Part shown: piece after piece, positions 53,417 through 64,000 of the stretch
Position numbering within the stretch: position 1 is the stretch's first letter
How the letters are laid out: every line of letters starts with the position of its first letter
Source of the DNA: Emiliania huxleyi CCMP1516
Taxonomy: Eukaryota; Haptophyta; Isochrysidales; Noelaerhabdaceae
Direction of reading: 5' to 3'
DNA length: 64,000 bases
NCBI RefSeq assembly: GCF_000372725.1
Contig: NW_005201318.1
Location: 102,342 to 166,341, forward strand
Made by a program: the position numbers and the translations under genes
The notes under the pieces: model-generated
The model's database searches: none
The model's input: the letters and a program-made list of their open reading frames with translations, nothing else
What the model was told of the DNA's origin: nothing

Positions 53417-54598
53417 TTATGCGCCGTTCCATCCGGCGACGTCCAGCAGCTCCGCCTGCCACGAGCCTACATCCTCGACGGTGGTGGAAGCGCTCGTCAC
53501 CGTCACCTCGGACACCTCGCCACTGTCGCGGAATATCTTCATCTTGCGGAGGCGCGGCGCGTACACGTGCATCGTGACGGCCGGCTCCAGCGAGCGGTTC
53601 TCGATGCGGTGGATCCCAATCTCATTGTTGGCGTAGGTCTGCTTGCAGCCGAGCTCCGGCCCATCGCCCGGGCCGCCCAGCGGAGACACTCGGATCCGCC
53701 GCAGCGGGCCGCACCTGCCGCGAATGTGGCCCGCCGGGTCGGCCGGGGCCCCCTCCAGCCGGGCCCGGGCTCGCTCAAACTTTCGGTCGAGCAGCGGCAG
53801 GTCGAACTGCACTTCGTGCACCTCGCCCTCCACGGCGGTGACCCAGCAGGACGACTCGTCGTGGCAGTGGATGGTGCTCTGCGACCCGGGCGGCCAGCAC
53901 ATCATCAGCACCTCCATCGCTGGCGTCGAGTGCACCACATTCCTTGTGTAGCGGCCAGGGTCGTCCTCGTCCACCGAGAGGAAGCCGCCGTACTCTTCCT
54001 TCCGCGGGTACCAGCGCCGAAGCTCCGCGGCCACGGCGCGCACGTCGTGCTCGGCGGTCCGGCTCGTGCCCGAGAGGTGCCGCGTCAGCGACTGGAGCAG
54101 CGAGCCGAGCGTGTGGGCGTGCGGCACCAGCATACCGCCGCTGCTGAAGCAGGGCTCCCCGCCCTCCGACACTTCAGCGAGCGCCGTCTGGATGGAGGGA
54201 CGGATCGTGCGCTCGAAGCGCTGCGCCTCGGCGCGCGACAGCAGGGTCACCACAAAGGTGGCCTCGCCGCCCGCCCCAGCCATCACCCGCACATCAGAGA
54301 CGCCTGCCTCGACGCTGTCAAGCTCGAGCGACAGCTGCTGCACAACCCGCTCAAACGCCGCGCCCATCCCGGCCGCCGCGCGGAAGGAGAGGACGACCAT
54401 GGTCTCGCCGGTGCCGATAGGAGTCATATCTTGCCACGAGCTCGAGCAATCGCTGTCGAGCACCGGCACCGGCGGTGCCTGTTTCTGGCGGCAGGCAGCT
54501 CGTGCGAGCGCCGAGAGGCCGGTCATGTACCGCGGCTGCGAGACAGCCAGCCGCAGCGCCGGCGGCCGCAGCGCCGAGGCAATGCGATGGTAGGACAT
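53417..54598 (-). CDS. Cysteine dioxygenase with N-terminal extension
   Basis: Single-exon, 393-aa protein. The C-terminal half matches type I cysteine dioxygenase, which oxidises cysteine to cysteine sulfinate using Fe(II) and O2. Motifs: YTRNVVHSTPAMEVLMMCWP (residues 217-236), SQSTIHCHDESSCWV with metal ligands H244 and H246, and TMHVYAPRL with H344. The N-terminus (MSYHRIASALRPPALRLAVS) is Arg/Ala-rich, like a mitochondrial transit peptide. Residues about 66-145 resemble an ABM-type ferredoxin-like domain (MVVLSFRAAAGMGAAFERVV), so the protein is about twice the usual 200 aa. Start: first ATG in this frame close to the transit-like sequence, 54598; frames further upstream lack an ATG that fits. 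Confidence 0.85.
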   Translation of the reverse strand: MSYHRIASALRPPALRLAVSQPRYMTGLSALARAACRQKQAPPVPVLDSDCSSSWQDMTPIGTGETMVVLSFRAAAGMGAAFERVVQQLSLELDSVEAGVSDVRVMAGAGGEATFVVTLLSRAEAQRFERTIRPSIQTALAEVSEGGEPCFSSGGMLVPHAHTLGSLLQSLTRHLSGTSRTAEHDVRAVAAELRRWYPRKEEYGGFLSVDEDDPGRYTRNVVHSTPAMEVLMMCWPPGSQSTIHCHDESSCWVTAVEGEVHEVQFDLPLLDRKFERARARLEGAPADPAGHIRGRCGPLRRIRVSPLGGPGDGPELGCKQTYANNEIGIHRIENRSLEPAVTMHVYAPRLRKMKIFRDSGEVSEVTVTSASTTVEDVGSWQAELLDVAGWNGA

Positions 54599-54693
54599 GG
54601 CTCTGGACTGCACACACAAAGCAAGACAAGGAAACAGCCATCGATTTTTGACACGCGCCTCGAGACCTCGAGAGCTCCTTGGCGAGAGCTCCT

Positions 54694-54829
54694 TGGGCCT
54701 AGGGCGGCTGGCGGCTGGCAGGCTGCGCGGCACTCCCTGGCGCCTGCCTGGGTGGCCCTTGCGGCTCGCCCCCACGTGCTTCCCCCGTGAGCCGTATCTT
54801 GGCCCTAACCCCCGCCTGGGACCCGAGCT
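54694..54829. repeat. Direct repeat of about 130 bp, copy 2
   Basis: Matches 51344-51474, with CTGCCTGGGTGG where the other has CTGGGTGTGG. Confidence 0.85.
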
Positions 54830-55079
54830 GAGGACCGCACTCCTCCGAGCTCCGTATAGCCGCACACAAAAACAAACTAGATCCAGCCGCATAATACTCA
54901 TCACTCTCCAAAAGTGAAAAGTGCTCCGCCAATCCAATTAGAACTGAGCTGGGCTGGGCCTGGGGGGGCGAACGGGCGATGCCGGACGTGGGACGGAGCG
55001 AGTTGTGGCGCCAGCACTTTGGAGCACTCTTGGAGTGCTCAGTGCAGAGTCGCGAGTCGGCAGCCGCACGCGCCGCACG

Positions 55080-55205
55080 CCCAGGACCGGGGAGCTAAGA
55101 AGCGCACCCAGTTAGCCAGACGATTGGGATCGGGTTACGGGCTACAGAGAGCCCTAGCCCTGCGAGCCCTAGGGGGTGCGCGGTCGCAGGGCCATAACAC
55201 GCGCG
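55080..55205 (-). repeat. Dispersed repeat R3, inverted copy
   Basis: The reverse complement matches 33262-33425: CCGGGGAGCTAAGAAGCGCA, GGGATCGGGTTACGGGCTA and CAGGGCCATAA(A) lie in the expected order. Confidence 0.75.
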
Positions 55206-55301
55206 GGTGGGGTCCAGCCCCTGATTTTTCCCCCGGATTGCGGATAGCGGATTTGACACTTTTTGGTTTTGTCCAGTATGTGCATTTAATGTGAAGCACT
55301 G

Positions 55302-56617
55302 CTATCCGTGGCCCCCCGCCCCTCGCTCACCGCCCGACGTCCAGCCGAGGGCCGCCGCGCGCAAGCGGTCGAGCAGCCCCGCCCCCCTCATCGCGAAGAG
55401 CGCCGCCTTGTTTTTCAGCGTCGGCTTGGCAAGGCGCAGCACGCCCTGCTGGGCGCACGAGGCGACGAGCTGTCCTGTTGCACGCCGATGCGGTGACGAG
55501 ACGGCGAGAGGGGCGGTGGAGCGCGGGCGATGCGGGGAGGTCTCGCCTGTGTCTGGGCGGTAGAGGTGGCCAAAGCAGAGGGCCCTGCCGGACCCTATTC
55601 AAAAAGCAGCGCCCTGAAGAGGCCCCCTGTTCACGCCCTCCGGCAGAGGGGCCAGCCTGGCCGCCTGCAAAGGGCGCGTGCATGTCGTAGAGGAGCCAGT
55701 CATCGGCGTCGAAAGGGCCGTGGAACCACATCGAGTGGTCCAGCGTCGCGAGCGCGCCCAGCTTGGGCGATGGGAAGGAGATCCGATGGGGCCGCAACGC
55801 CGTGAGCAGGAGAGGCTGGTCCGAGATGTACGCGGCGCAGGCCGCGTCCAAGCCGGGAGCCTTCGTGATTGGCTCGCGGATTCGAACCCACAGTAGCTGG
55901 CGGCTGGGCATGCTCGGCGGGTCCGGGTCGAGCGGGTCGTGAGGAGCGCCCACCGCATACCGCACCTCGATCGGCGATGCGCGGAGCTCCTCAATCAGCG
56001 GCAGCAGCGCCGCAGGGGCGCGTGCCATCAGGTCGCCGAGGAGATCGTCCATCCCCAGGCACTCGTCGGGGGCAACCACACCTCGAGGCATGCCGGTGAC
56101 TCCGTCCGCTCGCTCCACGTGCCTCAGCTGCGACTCCTCGGGCCGCGCGAACTGCGCCTGCATCTTGAAGATGATTTGGCCGTTCTGGATGGCGTCCACG
56201 GAGCGCGAGTCGAAGGAGCGCAGATTGGAGGTCTCGCGGCACTGGTAGATTATATCGCTAGTTGGACTGCCGCGCTTCAGAAAGTACGAGTGCAGCGAGA
56301 TGGGCAGCCAGGAGTCGCGGTGGACGGTCAGCTGGGCGGCGTGCAGAGCCTGACCCATCACCTGCCCGCCGAAAACTGACTTGCCGCCCGGTGGCACCCA
56401 CAGGAGCTTGCTCGACGCACGGTAGAGCCCGCTGTCCACCTGCGTTCGTCAGGTCGTGCTGGAGGCCGAGTGTACTGCGGTACGTGTGACGAGCGCACAC
56501 CTCGTCGAGGTCGAGGTGCGAGCGCCTCGTCGGACGCAGCTGGTGCCGGGTGAACCGGGTCCGGACGGCGAGCCACACGACACGGCGGTGGGGACGAAGG
56601 CAGGCCTTGCCTCTCAT
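55302..56617 (-). CDS. Acyl-CoA thioesterase II (TesB/ACOT8-like)
   Basis: Predicted 370 aa from four exons: 56617-56501, 56439-55665, 55594-55547 and 55474-55302. It hydrolyses acyl-CoA to fatty acid and CoA; relatives act in peroxisomes, plastids and mitochondria. The double hot-dog fold is seen as GGKSVFGGQVMGQALHAAQ (first half) and TLDHSMWFHGPFDADDWLLY (second half), followed by SGRALCFGHLYRPDTGQLVA across two introns. These introns (55595-55664 and 55475-55546) need GC donors: only the GC joins give the family ending GRA-x-G...LVAS-x-QQG. Intron 1 (56440-56500) is GT-AG. The basic N-terminus (MRGKACLRPHRRVVWLAVRT) could be a targeting peptide. The C-terminus (GERGAGGHG) is not a clear peroxisomal signal. 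Confidence 0.85.
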
Positions 56618-56942
56618 GTACGTACGTCTCTCTCTCTCTTGTTTCGCAGCCACTTCGGCGCCCGCGCCAAATTCAGTTTTCTTTTTAGTAATTTTTTTAG
56701 CTCCACTGTATTCCATGACGCCCCGGCTCGGGATGTGCTCGCCTGTCGCGACGGCTGCCCCTCCCTCGCCGCCAACCCGTCTCCTTGCCTCCTCTTCTCA
56801 CGGACCACAGGGGCTGCACAACAAAAGCACACAAACACCCCAAGTGTTAGATTTGGGAAAAATAAAAAACCTTCTCTCTCCAAAACCGGTGGTGCCAGTC
56901 CGCGCCAGTCCGCGCCCTTGTCGTGCCAGCCTGCGCAGTGCC
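56618..56942. promoter_or_regulatory. Bidirectional promoter region, thioesterase / Kelch
   Basis: 325 bp between divergent start codons. Includes a TCTCTCTC tract and a T-rich stretch (TTTTCTTTTTAGTAATTTTTTTAG) near 56680-56700. Confidence 0.5.
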
Positions 56943-58193
56943 ATGGCCGCCCACCGCATCGGCGCACGTCTCGCGGGCCTCTCGCCGGAGCAGCTGTGCG
57001 CCTTCATCGACGAACAGGCGCCTCTCTGGAGCGCCGCCGCCTTGCGCGTGGCGGAGGAGCACGCCGCACTCGTGGAGCAGCCCGAGTGGGTGCTCTCCGA
57101 GGTCCTCCTCTCGCCGGACCTCGCCCCGCACATCCTCGCCCAGCTGCCGACCAAGGCGCACGCCGTCAAGGGGACGTGCCGCGCGTGGCGCCGCGGCTGG
57201 AAGGAGACGCTGAAGAAGCGCGACAGGCCGCGCCTGGTCGTGTTCGGCGGCCACGGCAGCAACGACGAGCCTGTATCCTTCATCAGCTCGCTGGAGCGGT
57301 ACGACCCCTCTACGAATGAGTGGGAGGGGGAGACTGTGGCGCCGATGCTGACGGCACGCGACTGTTGCGGCATGGCGGTGCTCGATGGCAAGCTCTACGC
57401 GGCGGGCGGCAGGGACGAGGGAGACGAATCTTGCAACCTGGTGGAGCGGTACGACTTGGCTACGAAAGGGTGGGAGGTTGTGGCGCCGATGGCGGTGGCT
57501 CGGAATCAGCCTGGTGTGGCGGTGCTCGACGGCAAGCTATATGCTGTGGGCGGCATGGAGACTGGCGACGGCGGCGTCCCCAACCGCCTCAGCTCGGTGG
57601 AGCGGTACTGTCCCGCGACAAACGCGTGGGAAATGGTGGCGCCGATGGGTTCGGTGCGGCAGAGTCCCGCAATGGCGGTGCTCGACGGCAAGCTGTATGC
57701 TGTGGGTGGATACGGCATCGAGGAGGAGGAGGAGGAGGAGGAATGGGGAAACGACGGCCGCCCCCTCAACTCTGTGGAGCGATACGATCCCGAGATGAAT
57801 GCGTGGGAAGCGGTCGCGCCGATGGGGTCGAGCCGAGACGAATGCGGCGTGGCGGTGCTCGAAGACCAGCTGTATGCTGTGGGCGGGGAAGGTTCGGAGC
57901 CCGACTCCGACGACGGCGACGGTGCCCTCAGGTCGGTGATTCGGTATGATCTCGCGACGAACACGTGGGAGACGGTGGCGCCGATGTCGACAGAGAGGAA
58001 AGCGCTCGGCGTGACGGTGCTTGACGGCATGCTCTACGCTGTGGGCGGCGAAAACTACGAGGGAGTGGCGGACGACGACTACGAGGGTCCATTCATGAAG
58101 AGTGCAGAGCGTTTCAACCCGGCGACGAGCGCTTGGGAGGAGGTGGCGCCGATGGCGGCAGCGCGGGCCTTTGCTAGCGCGCTCTCGATGTAG
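56943..58193 (+). CDS. F-box-like / Kelch-repeat protein
   Basis: Single-exon, 416-aa protein. The N-terminal part has an F-box-like helix set (DLAPHILAQLPTKAHAVKGT) followed by CRAWRRGWKE; then come six Kelch repeats with the usual GG, Y and W spacing (LDGKLYAVGG, VERYDPATN-x-W-x-VAPM). Kelch repeats form a beta-propeller that binds partners; with an F-box this suggests a ubiquitin-ligase adaptor. The ATG at 56943 is chosen because the domain begins soon after; longer upstream frames lack fitting homology. Inserted acidic loops (EEEEEEEEW) occur between the blades. Confidence 0.85.
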   Translation: MAAHRIGARLAGLSPEQLCAFIDEQAPLWSAAALRVAEEHAALVEQPEWVLSEVLLSPDLAPHILAQLPTKAHAVKGTCRAWRRGWKETLKKRDRPRLVVFGGHGSNDEPVSFISSLERYDPSTNEWEGETVAPMLTARDCCGMAVLDGKLYAAGGRDEGDESCNLVERYDLATKGWEVVAPMAVARNQPGVAVLDGKLYAVGGMETGDGGVPNRLSSVERYCPATNAWEMVAPMGSVRQSPAMAVLDGKLYAVGGYGIEEEEEEEEWGNDGRPLNSVERYDPEMNAWEAVAPMGSSRDECGVAVLEDQLYAVGGEGSEPDSDDGDGALRSVIRYDLATNTWETVAPMSTERKALGVTVLDGMLYAVGGENYEGVADDDYEGPFMKSAERFNPATSAWEEVAPMAAARAFASALSM

Positions 58194-58396
58194 AGGGTGA
58201 ATCAGGGCAGCTCTCCGATGAGGAGCTGCTGTGCGCAAGGCGCCCCAGCTACCGCCCGTGCCCATGTTCTTCAATGCACGTCAATTCTTTGCCCTGCTGT
58301 GTGAGTGTGAGCAAGAGTTTGACTTGCACTTGTAAAGCCGCGTGCTCCGGAGCACTTGGAGTGCAGTCATTACGGCTCTAACCTCACATCCGGCCG

Positions 58397-58485
58397 GGGA
58401 TAAATAAATAAATAAAACCGTCAAACTCTGAGACGAGATGGGATTTAGGGACGTGTGTCCCCGCCACCTGCACGATCTTGGTGTG
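58397..58485 (+). promoter_or_regulatory. AATAAATA element, plus-strand copy 2
   Basis: GGATAAATAAATAAATAAAA, then CTGAGACGAGATGGG and TCCCCGCC...CGATCTTGG, 200 bp after the Kelch stop. Matches 47338-47425 and, in its first half, the reverse complement of 6060-6110. Confidence 0.45.
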
Positions 58486-58675
58486 AGGGATCTTCAATCC
58501 GTGTCCCCTCACCCCTCGTCACAACCCGACACGGAAGAGCGGCAAGAGTTGGGGCGCTGCGGCTACGGCTGCGGCTACGAGAGGGGCCGGGGTCGCGGGA
58601 GAGCCGCTGCGCCGCGTGGACGCGCCTACACCGCTCTTGCTCCGCTCGCCACCTCTCGCAAAGTCCAAAGTCATA

Positions 58676-59140
58676 CAGTGGGTTGCGGGCATTAAGAAAG
58701 CGTCGCATTAAGAAACCACGCCGAGCGATTTCAAGATTTCTGCAAAAATCTAAGAAACCACGGCGCGCCGCAGGTGCGGCTCCGAGAAAAGGCCAGACAC
58801 GAGTGTGAACGGGAGCTCCCAGCTCGTCAAATGAAAATTTCTCTTCGCCTGCGCGGCGCGCGCACTTGGCATTTTGCAAGTCTGCGGTGTTCTGAGTGAG
58901 CGGTGTGGATGGAGGCGTGTGCGTCTTGAGTCGGTGGCAGACTGGCTGGCGGCATCGGATCCGGGACCGCAGCTCACCTCTTCCGACTATCCGGGGCCGG
59001 CTCTGACCTTTGACCTACCTTGATTGAGTGCCCCGGCCGAAGTTAAGAAACCACGGCGTGGGGTGGGTGAGGGGTGTGGAAAGGCTTAGAAACGGCGGCG
59101 TGCCGCGCAATCCTGTTTTCTTAATGCCCGCAACCCACTG
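58676..59140. mobile_element. TA-flanked inverted-repeat transposon, copy 2
   Basis: 465 bp with the same termini as 52568-53041 and TA on both sides. Internal similarity is high but with several small insertions and deletions, so the copies are not recent. No transposase. Confidence 0.85.
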
Positions 59141-59499
59141 TAGCCATCACCTCCTCCGGCAAGTCCTTTTCGCCTATCTTGCCGTCCCTCGGCCCCCTCC
59201 AAGGGGGGGAGGGAATTGCGGGGTCCCCACGGGCGCCTCAGTTCGGCCCTCCCGAGCGAGGGGGGGAGGGGAGCAAGGGGGAGAGATATCTCTCTCTCCA
59301 AGGGGGTGGGGGGATTGGGGTGGTGGGGAGGGGTCTCGGTTTCGTGAGGCTAATACTTGCCTTTCGGGGAGGGGCCTCCGTTGGAAGGCGCGCATGCAGC
59401 CCTACGTCTTGCACACCTGTCGTTGGTGGTCAGTGAAGATGCTCTCTTTGCGGCCAAAGCATTCCAACTCGACAGGTCTATTTTTTGGGACTGTGTCGT

Positions 59500-62400
59500 A
59501 TGTCGGTCGCCAAGGCAGTGATCGGCGGCGGCCTGGCGGCGGCCGTCTACTTTTACGCGCCCTCGGAGCTTGACGCCGACGCGGTGGCCGCTCCCGCCAC
59601 CAGTCGCGCCGCGCCGCCATCGCTCACAACCCCTTGCCGCCGCGCACGCAGGTGGTCCGTACCGTCAAGCCATTTTGCTACGGCATGGCGCTCTTCTGCG
59701 GCGGCATCGCGGCGATCGCCGCGGTGGGCACGCTCGTACTCGGCTCAATGTACGGCTCTCTCATCGAGGGCAACACCTTCAAGATTGACGAGTACGTCCA
59801 CCAGCAGCCGTCCATGGCGCAGCGCGCGCAGGTTGTGCTGCTGAACCGGCTCAACGTGGGGAGCCACGTGGCCAACAAATCGGCGTCGATCGCGCTCGAG
59901 GACGCCGAGTCGCCCTTCGTGCCCTCGCTCCGCGTCACCTCAAAGGCGGGATCGCGCGCCGGCGCGACCGGCTTCAAGGCGCCGGCCGAGGCGATCGTCG
60001 TCGGCACAATCCGGATGGGATTCGGCCACCACCGCATCGCGTACGCGGCGACGTCGTGGGCGCTCGGCGCGGGGCGGCCGACGTACTTCCACGACCTGCT
60101 CAACGTCGACTCGCCCGAAGCCCAGCTGATCATCGACATGGACAAGCTTTACTCCAAAGGCGCAGCCGGGACGCCGCTTCCCACGCACGCACGCACGCAC
60201 GCACGCGCACACGCGCACACGCACACGCACGAGCAAGCAAGCAAGCAAGCGACGCCGTAGCGGCGGCCCCTCGGGCGTCACCCACACTCCCAGACATCGG
60301 CAGCTCTGCTCGACGTGCGAAACCTCCAGCCGACAATACCGTCCCCTCTCCCCTCTCCCTCGCCCACCGGCGCCGCCGCCGGCCGCGCCACTGCTAGGCT
60401 ATTACGGCTCGTAGCACGTCGGAGACAGCAGCAGACACACGCACAGCAGCGACGCGCTGGTGTGCGAGGCGTGTCCTCGCTGCCCCTAGAGGACCCTCCC
60501 CCGTGCCCTCGGACCTCTCCCTCTCCCTCTCCCTCTCCTCTCTCCCTCTTACTCTACCTCTTACCCTCCCTCCTCTCACTCTCCCTCTCACTCTCCCTCC
60601 GCAGGCTCGCGTATGGCGACAGAGCTCGGCGGCCCGGTCGAGAAGCTGTGGGGCATGATCACCAAGAACGGCGACGAGAACTCGCTGCGCGTGTTTTACC
60701 AGATGGCGGAGCACCTGCGGCCGCTCATGCAGGATCTCCGCTGTAGTCCCCTCCCCGAGGCTCACAGGGCGACTCGGGAGCACTCACGGCGCCTCTGTTC
60801 GCCTGCAAAGAACATCATGCGCAGTCATTATCACATTCAAGCTCACCCCATGGCCGCCGGTCCCCTCGTTCTCCATCTTTTCCCTCCCCCCTCCCCCCCC
60901 CCCCCCCCTCGCCTCTCTCCCACCCCGCCTCCCCTCTCCCCTCCTGCGCCCCGCCTCGCAGGCGATCCCCCGCTCCACGCCCATCATCGCGACGCACTGC
61001 TTTGTGGGGATGCTCGCCGTCTCCCTCGGCTTCAAGCATGTCATCAACCTCGTGATCGACAACTATGCGCAGTGGTTCATCGTCGTGCCCGGCGCGTACA
61101 ACCTCGTCCAGGGCCCGTCCAACTACCACAACCTCCTCCGGATGGGAGTCCCGGCCGACCGGTGAGCATGCAATCTCGGGCCATCTCGGCCGATCTCGGC
61201 TGATCTCATGGGAGTCCCGGCCGACCGGTGAGAGAGAAAGAGAGAGAGAGAGAGAGAGGTAGGATGAGAGGGAGAGAGAGAGGGAGAAAGAGAGGGTTTG
61301 GAATCTCCGACGCCCGGTGGAGACACAGCCCTTTCCAGGAGTCACGTGTCTCCAACGACCGGCGGCCGGTAATGAGGGGAGCATGCACCGGCGCGAGATG
61401 CAATCTCGGGCCATCTCGGCCGATCTCGGCTGATCTCGGGGCATCTCGGGGCGTCAGGCTCGTCCTCGCCGGCCACTGGATCCCGAAGGACCTCGTCGAC
61501 AACATCGAGTTCGACTGCGAGCTCCGTCGCCTAGAAGCGGAATCCGTGTTTGTGTATTCCGGCCAGGACTCGGCACGTATTCCGCCGTATTCGACCGTAT
61601 TCCGCGGTCTTCACTGTGTTCGCACCCCTCGCATTCACGCGGTGCTCTGAATACTCTGCACAACACCGCATTCCCGCCCCGATGTTGGCATATTCTCCCC
61701 GTAGGCTTCGGAAGCAGCGCGCGCGCGCGCGCCAGCCGCGCCGCATCCTCATCCCCGTCGGCGGCGCGGGCGCGCAAAAGACTTTCGTGAGCCAGTTCAT
61801 CCAGGCGCTCGGCTCGCACGTGGCCGAGGGCAAGGTGCAGCTCATGCTGAACGCGGGCGACCACGAGCACATGCGCGTCGCCTTCGCCGAGGCGCTCGCG
61901 GCCATCGGCGTCTCGGACTACGCCGTCGTCGACAGCATGGAGGGCGTGCACGAGTACGCGGAGCGCTTGCGGTCGGGAGTCGAGCCGACGCACGCGGTGA
62001 CCCTCTTCGCCTTCAAGCAGTACTTCCCCGCCGTGGCGACGGCCGGCTGGCTGGCCCGCAGTCGGCCCGACGGGAGTGGCGCGAGCGTGGCCGTTGCGTG
62101 TGCGTCTAGGCGACAACCGACGTCCTCTCCCGCGTCGCCGACGTGCTCGCGTGCAAGCCGTCCGAGCTTGCTTTCTACCCGGTGCCCAAGCTGATGATCC
62201 GGCGCGTCGGGGACCATGAGGCGTACTCGGCGCTGCGCGCGTCGGAGCTCGGCGAGCGCCCACTCGAGGTGGGGCGCGCGGGGAAGAGAGCAGCGCCTCT
62301 GTTCATCGCTCTCGAAATGAGCAGGCGATGGAACGCTCGAGCTGCGCGAGGTGGAGGACGCGATGGCGTACATCGCACAGATGGACGCCGGCCCAGACTT

Positions 62401-62654
62401 GCTCCTCACCATGAACAAGTGCAGCCCCCCTCCCTGCCCCTCGCCTCCCGCGTCCCCTCCTGCCCCCATCTCCGGTCTCGGCGGCGCGCACAACGTTCGC
62501 CACCCTGTCCCCGACGCGCCCCCGCGCCCCTGCGACAAGGTGCATCGTCTCCAACAAGAAGTCCGGCTTCTATGACGGCTGCAAGAACGCCGTCGCACTC
62601 GCGACCGAGCTCGCCGCCAGCTCGGAGAAGAGCCTGCCCTTCCTCGCCAACTGA
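59500..62654 (+). CDS. Membrane-anchored GT-B-like glycosyltransferase-type protein
   Basis: Multi-exon: 59500-59583, 59652-60159, 60605 to about 60760, about 60962-61161, 61458-61520, 61705-62035, 62110-62251, 62325-62418 and 62540-62654. The N-terminus has hydrophobic segments (VIGGGLAAAVYFYAPS; FCGGIAAIAAVGTLVLGSMY). Then comes VVGTIRMGFGHHRIAYAA, which recalls the GGGH loop of MurG/MGDG-synthase-type enzymes, followed by PIIATHCFVGMLAVSLGF, PGAYNLVQGPSNYHNLLRMG, ILIPVGGAGAQKTFVSQFIQ (a GT-B second-domain start) and MLNAGDHEHM. The family is inferred from this layout; the substrate is unknown. Introns 60160-60604, 61521-61704, 62036-62109 and 62252-62324 require GC donors; 59584, 61162 and 62419 are GT. 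The join near 60760 is unsure. Confidence 0.6.
60180..60249. repeat. CACG / CAAG simple repeats in an intron
   Basis: (CACG)n, CACA and (GCAA)n units in the 445-nt intron; a CCCTCT tract follows at 60509-60601 before the acceptor. Confidence 0.85.
61142..61437 (+). repeat. Duplicated exon end plus repeated intron segment
   Basis: ATGGGAGTCCCGGCCGACCG followed by GTGAG (the exon end and donor) occurs at 61142-61166 and again at 61208-61232. A 37-bp segment of (N)ATCTCGG units occurs at 61171-61207 and 61401-61437. Reading through to the second donor meets a TGA at once, so the first donor should be used. Confidence 0.8.

Positions 62655-64000
<1,346 letters not shown>

Larger units (their letters stand above)
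54599..55301. other. Spacer with dispersed repeats
   Basis: Upstream of the cysteine dioxygenase gene and downstream of the thioesterase gene. Holds the 130-bp repeat copy 2 (54694-54829) and an inverted copy of R3 (about 55080-55205). No exon seen. Confidence 0.45.
58194..59499. other. Spacer with transposon copy
   Basis: Contains the AATAAATA element (58397-58485) and the TA-flanked transposon (58676-59140). 59141-59499 is G-rich non-coding DNA before the next start. Confidence 0.45.

Noticed and set aside
55880-55892. GGATTCGAACCC, like a tRNA T-arm on the minus strand
   Set aside because: It lies in the conserved thioesterase coding exon and no cloverleaf surrounds it.

Overview
The window is nuclear DNA of a eukaryotic alga. 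Most genes are GC-rich and split by short introns of about 60-150 nt. A large share of the introns must use a GC instead of a GT donor, because no GT exists where the frames have to join. Proline-rich extracellular proteins (SPPPPP blocks), an EF-hand protein with a signal peptide plus an A-F plastid-entry motif, and a GCC2/GCC3-TIR receptor together suggest a unicellular alga with a secondary red plastid; a haptophyte is my best guess (inference, not proven). Two N runs (21526-21996 and 36823-37340) are assembly gaps, and the sequence beside them looks poor.

Layout: 1-1.5 kb is mostly empty. 1.5-7.6 kb holds three minus-strand genes: a secreted Cys-rich protein with a VWD-like domain, an EF-hand protein with two DUF4864-like domains, and a DUF389 membrane protein. 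7.6-10.3 kb is repeats plus a ferric-reductase-like fragment. 10.3-15.1 kb carries a CmcJ/GA4-desaturase-like oxygenase, a paralogue of the first secreted protein, and a membrane protein with one EF hand. 15.4-17.7 kb is a six-exon amino-acid transporter (minus). 18.1 kb to the first gap is a kinase/EF-hand/double cyclic-nucleotide-binding protein. 22.3-24.4 kb is a WW/DEAD-box/CCCH helicase (minus). 25.7-27.1 kb is an F-box/RCC1 protein (minus). 27.9-29.8 kb is an unidentified spliced gene whose introns are full of minisatellites.

30-35 kb is a repeat block: degenerate exon copies, a duplicated helicase promoter, two inverted-repeat elements (one with another repeat inserted) and a truncated gene copy. 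35-38.4 kb has exons of uncertain genes on both sides of gap 2. 38.5-46.9 kb is a very large receptor-like gene: Pro-rich ectodomain, beta-helix exons, GCC2/GCC3 cysteine repeats, about nine membrane segments and a cytoplasmic TIR domain. 47.7-64 kb carries a GH45 cellulase (minus), a small basic protein, an unknown two-exon gene (minus), cysteine dioxygenase (minus), acyl-CoA thioesterase (minus) divergent from a Kelch protein, a GT-B-like glycosyltransferase-type gene, two copies of a TA-flanked inverted-repeat transposon, and simple repeats.

The genes do not form one pathway. Signalling proteins (kinase-cNBD, TIR receptor, EF-hand proteins) and secreted or cell-surface proteins are over-represented. 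The most unusual features are structural: GC-AG introns whose first bases often repeat the start of the next exon, tandem copies of exon ends with their splice donors, and tandem exon-plus-intron duplication in the receptor gene. All exon joins given here were read by eye from frame continuity and splice sites; none is confirmed by RNA.
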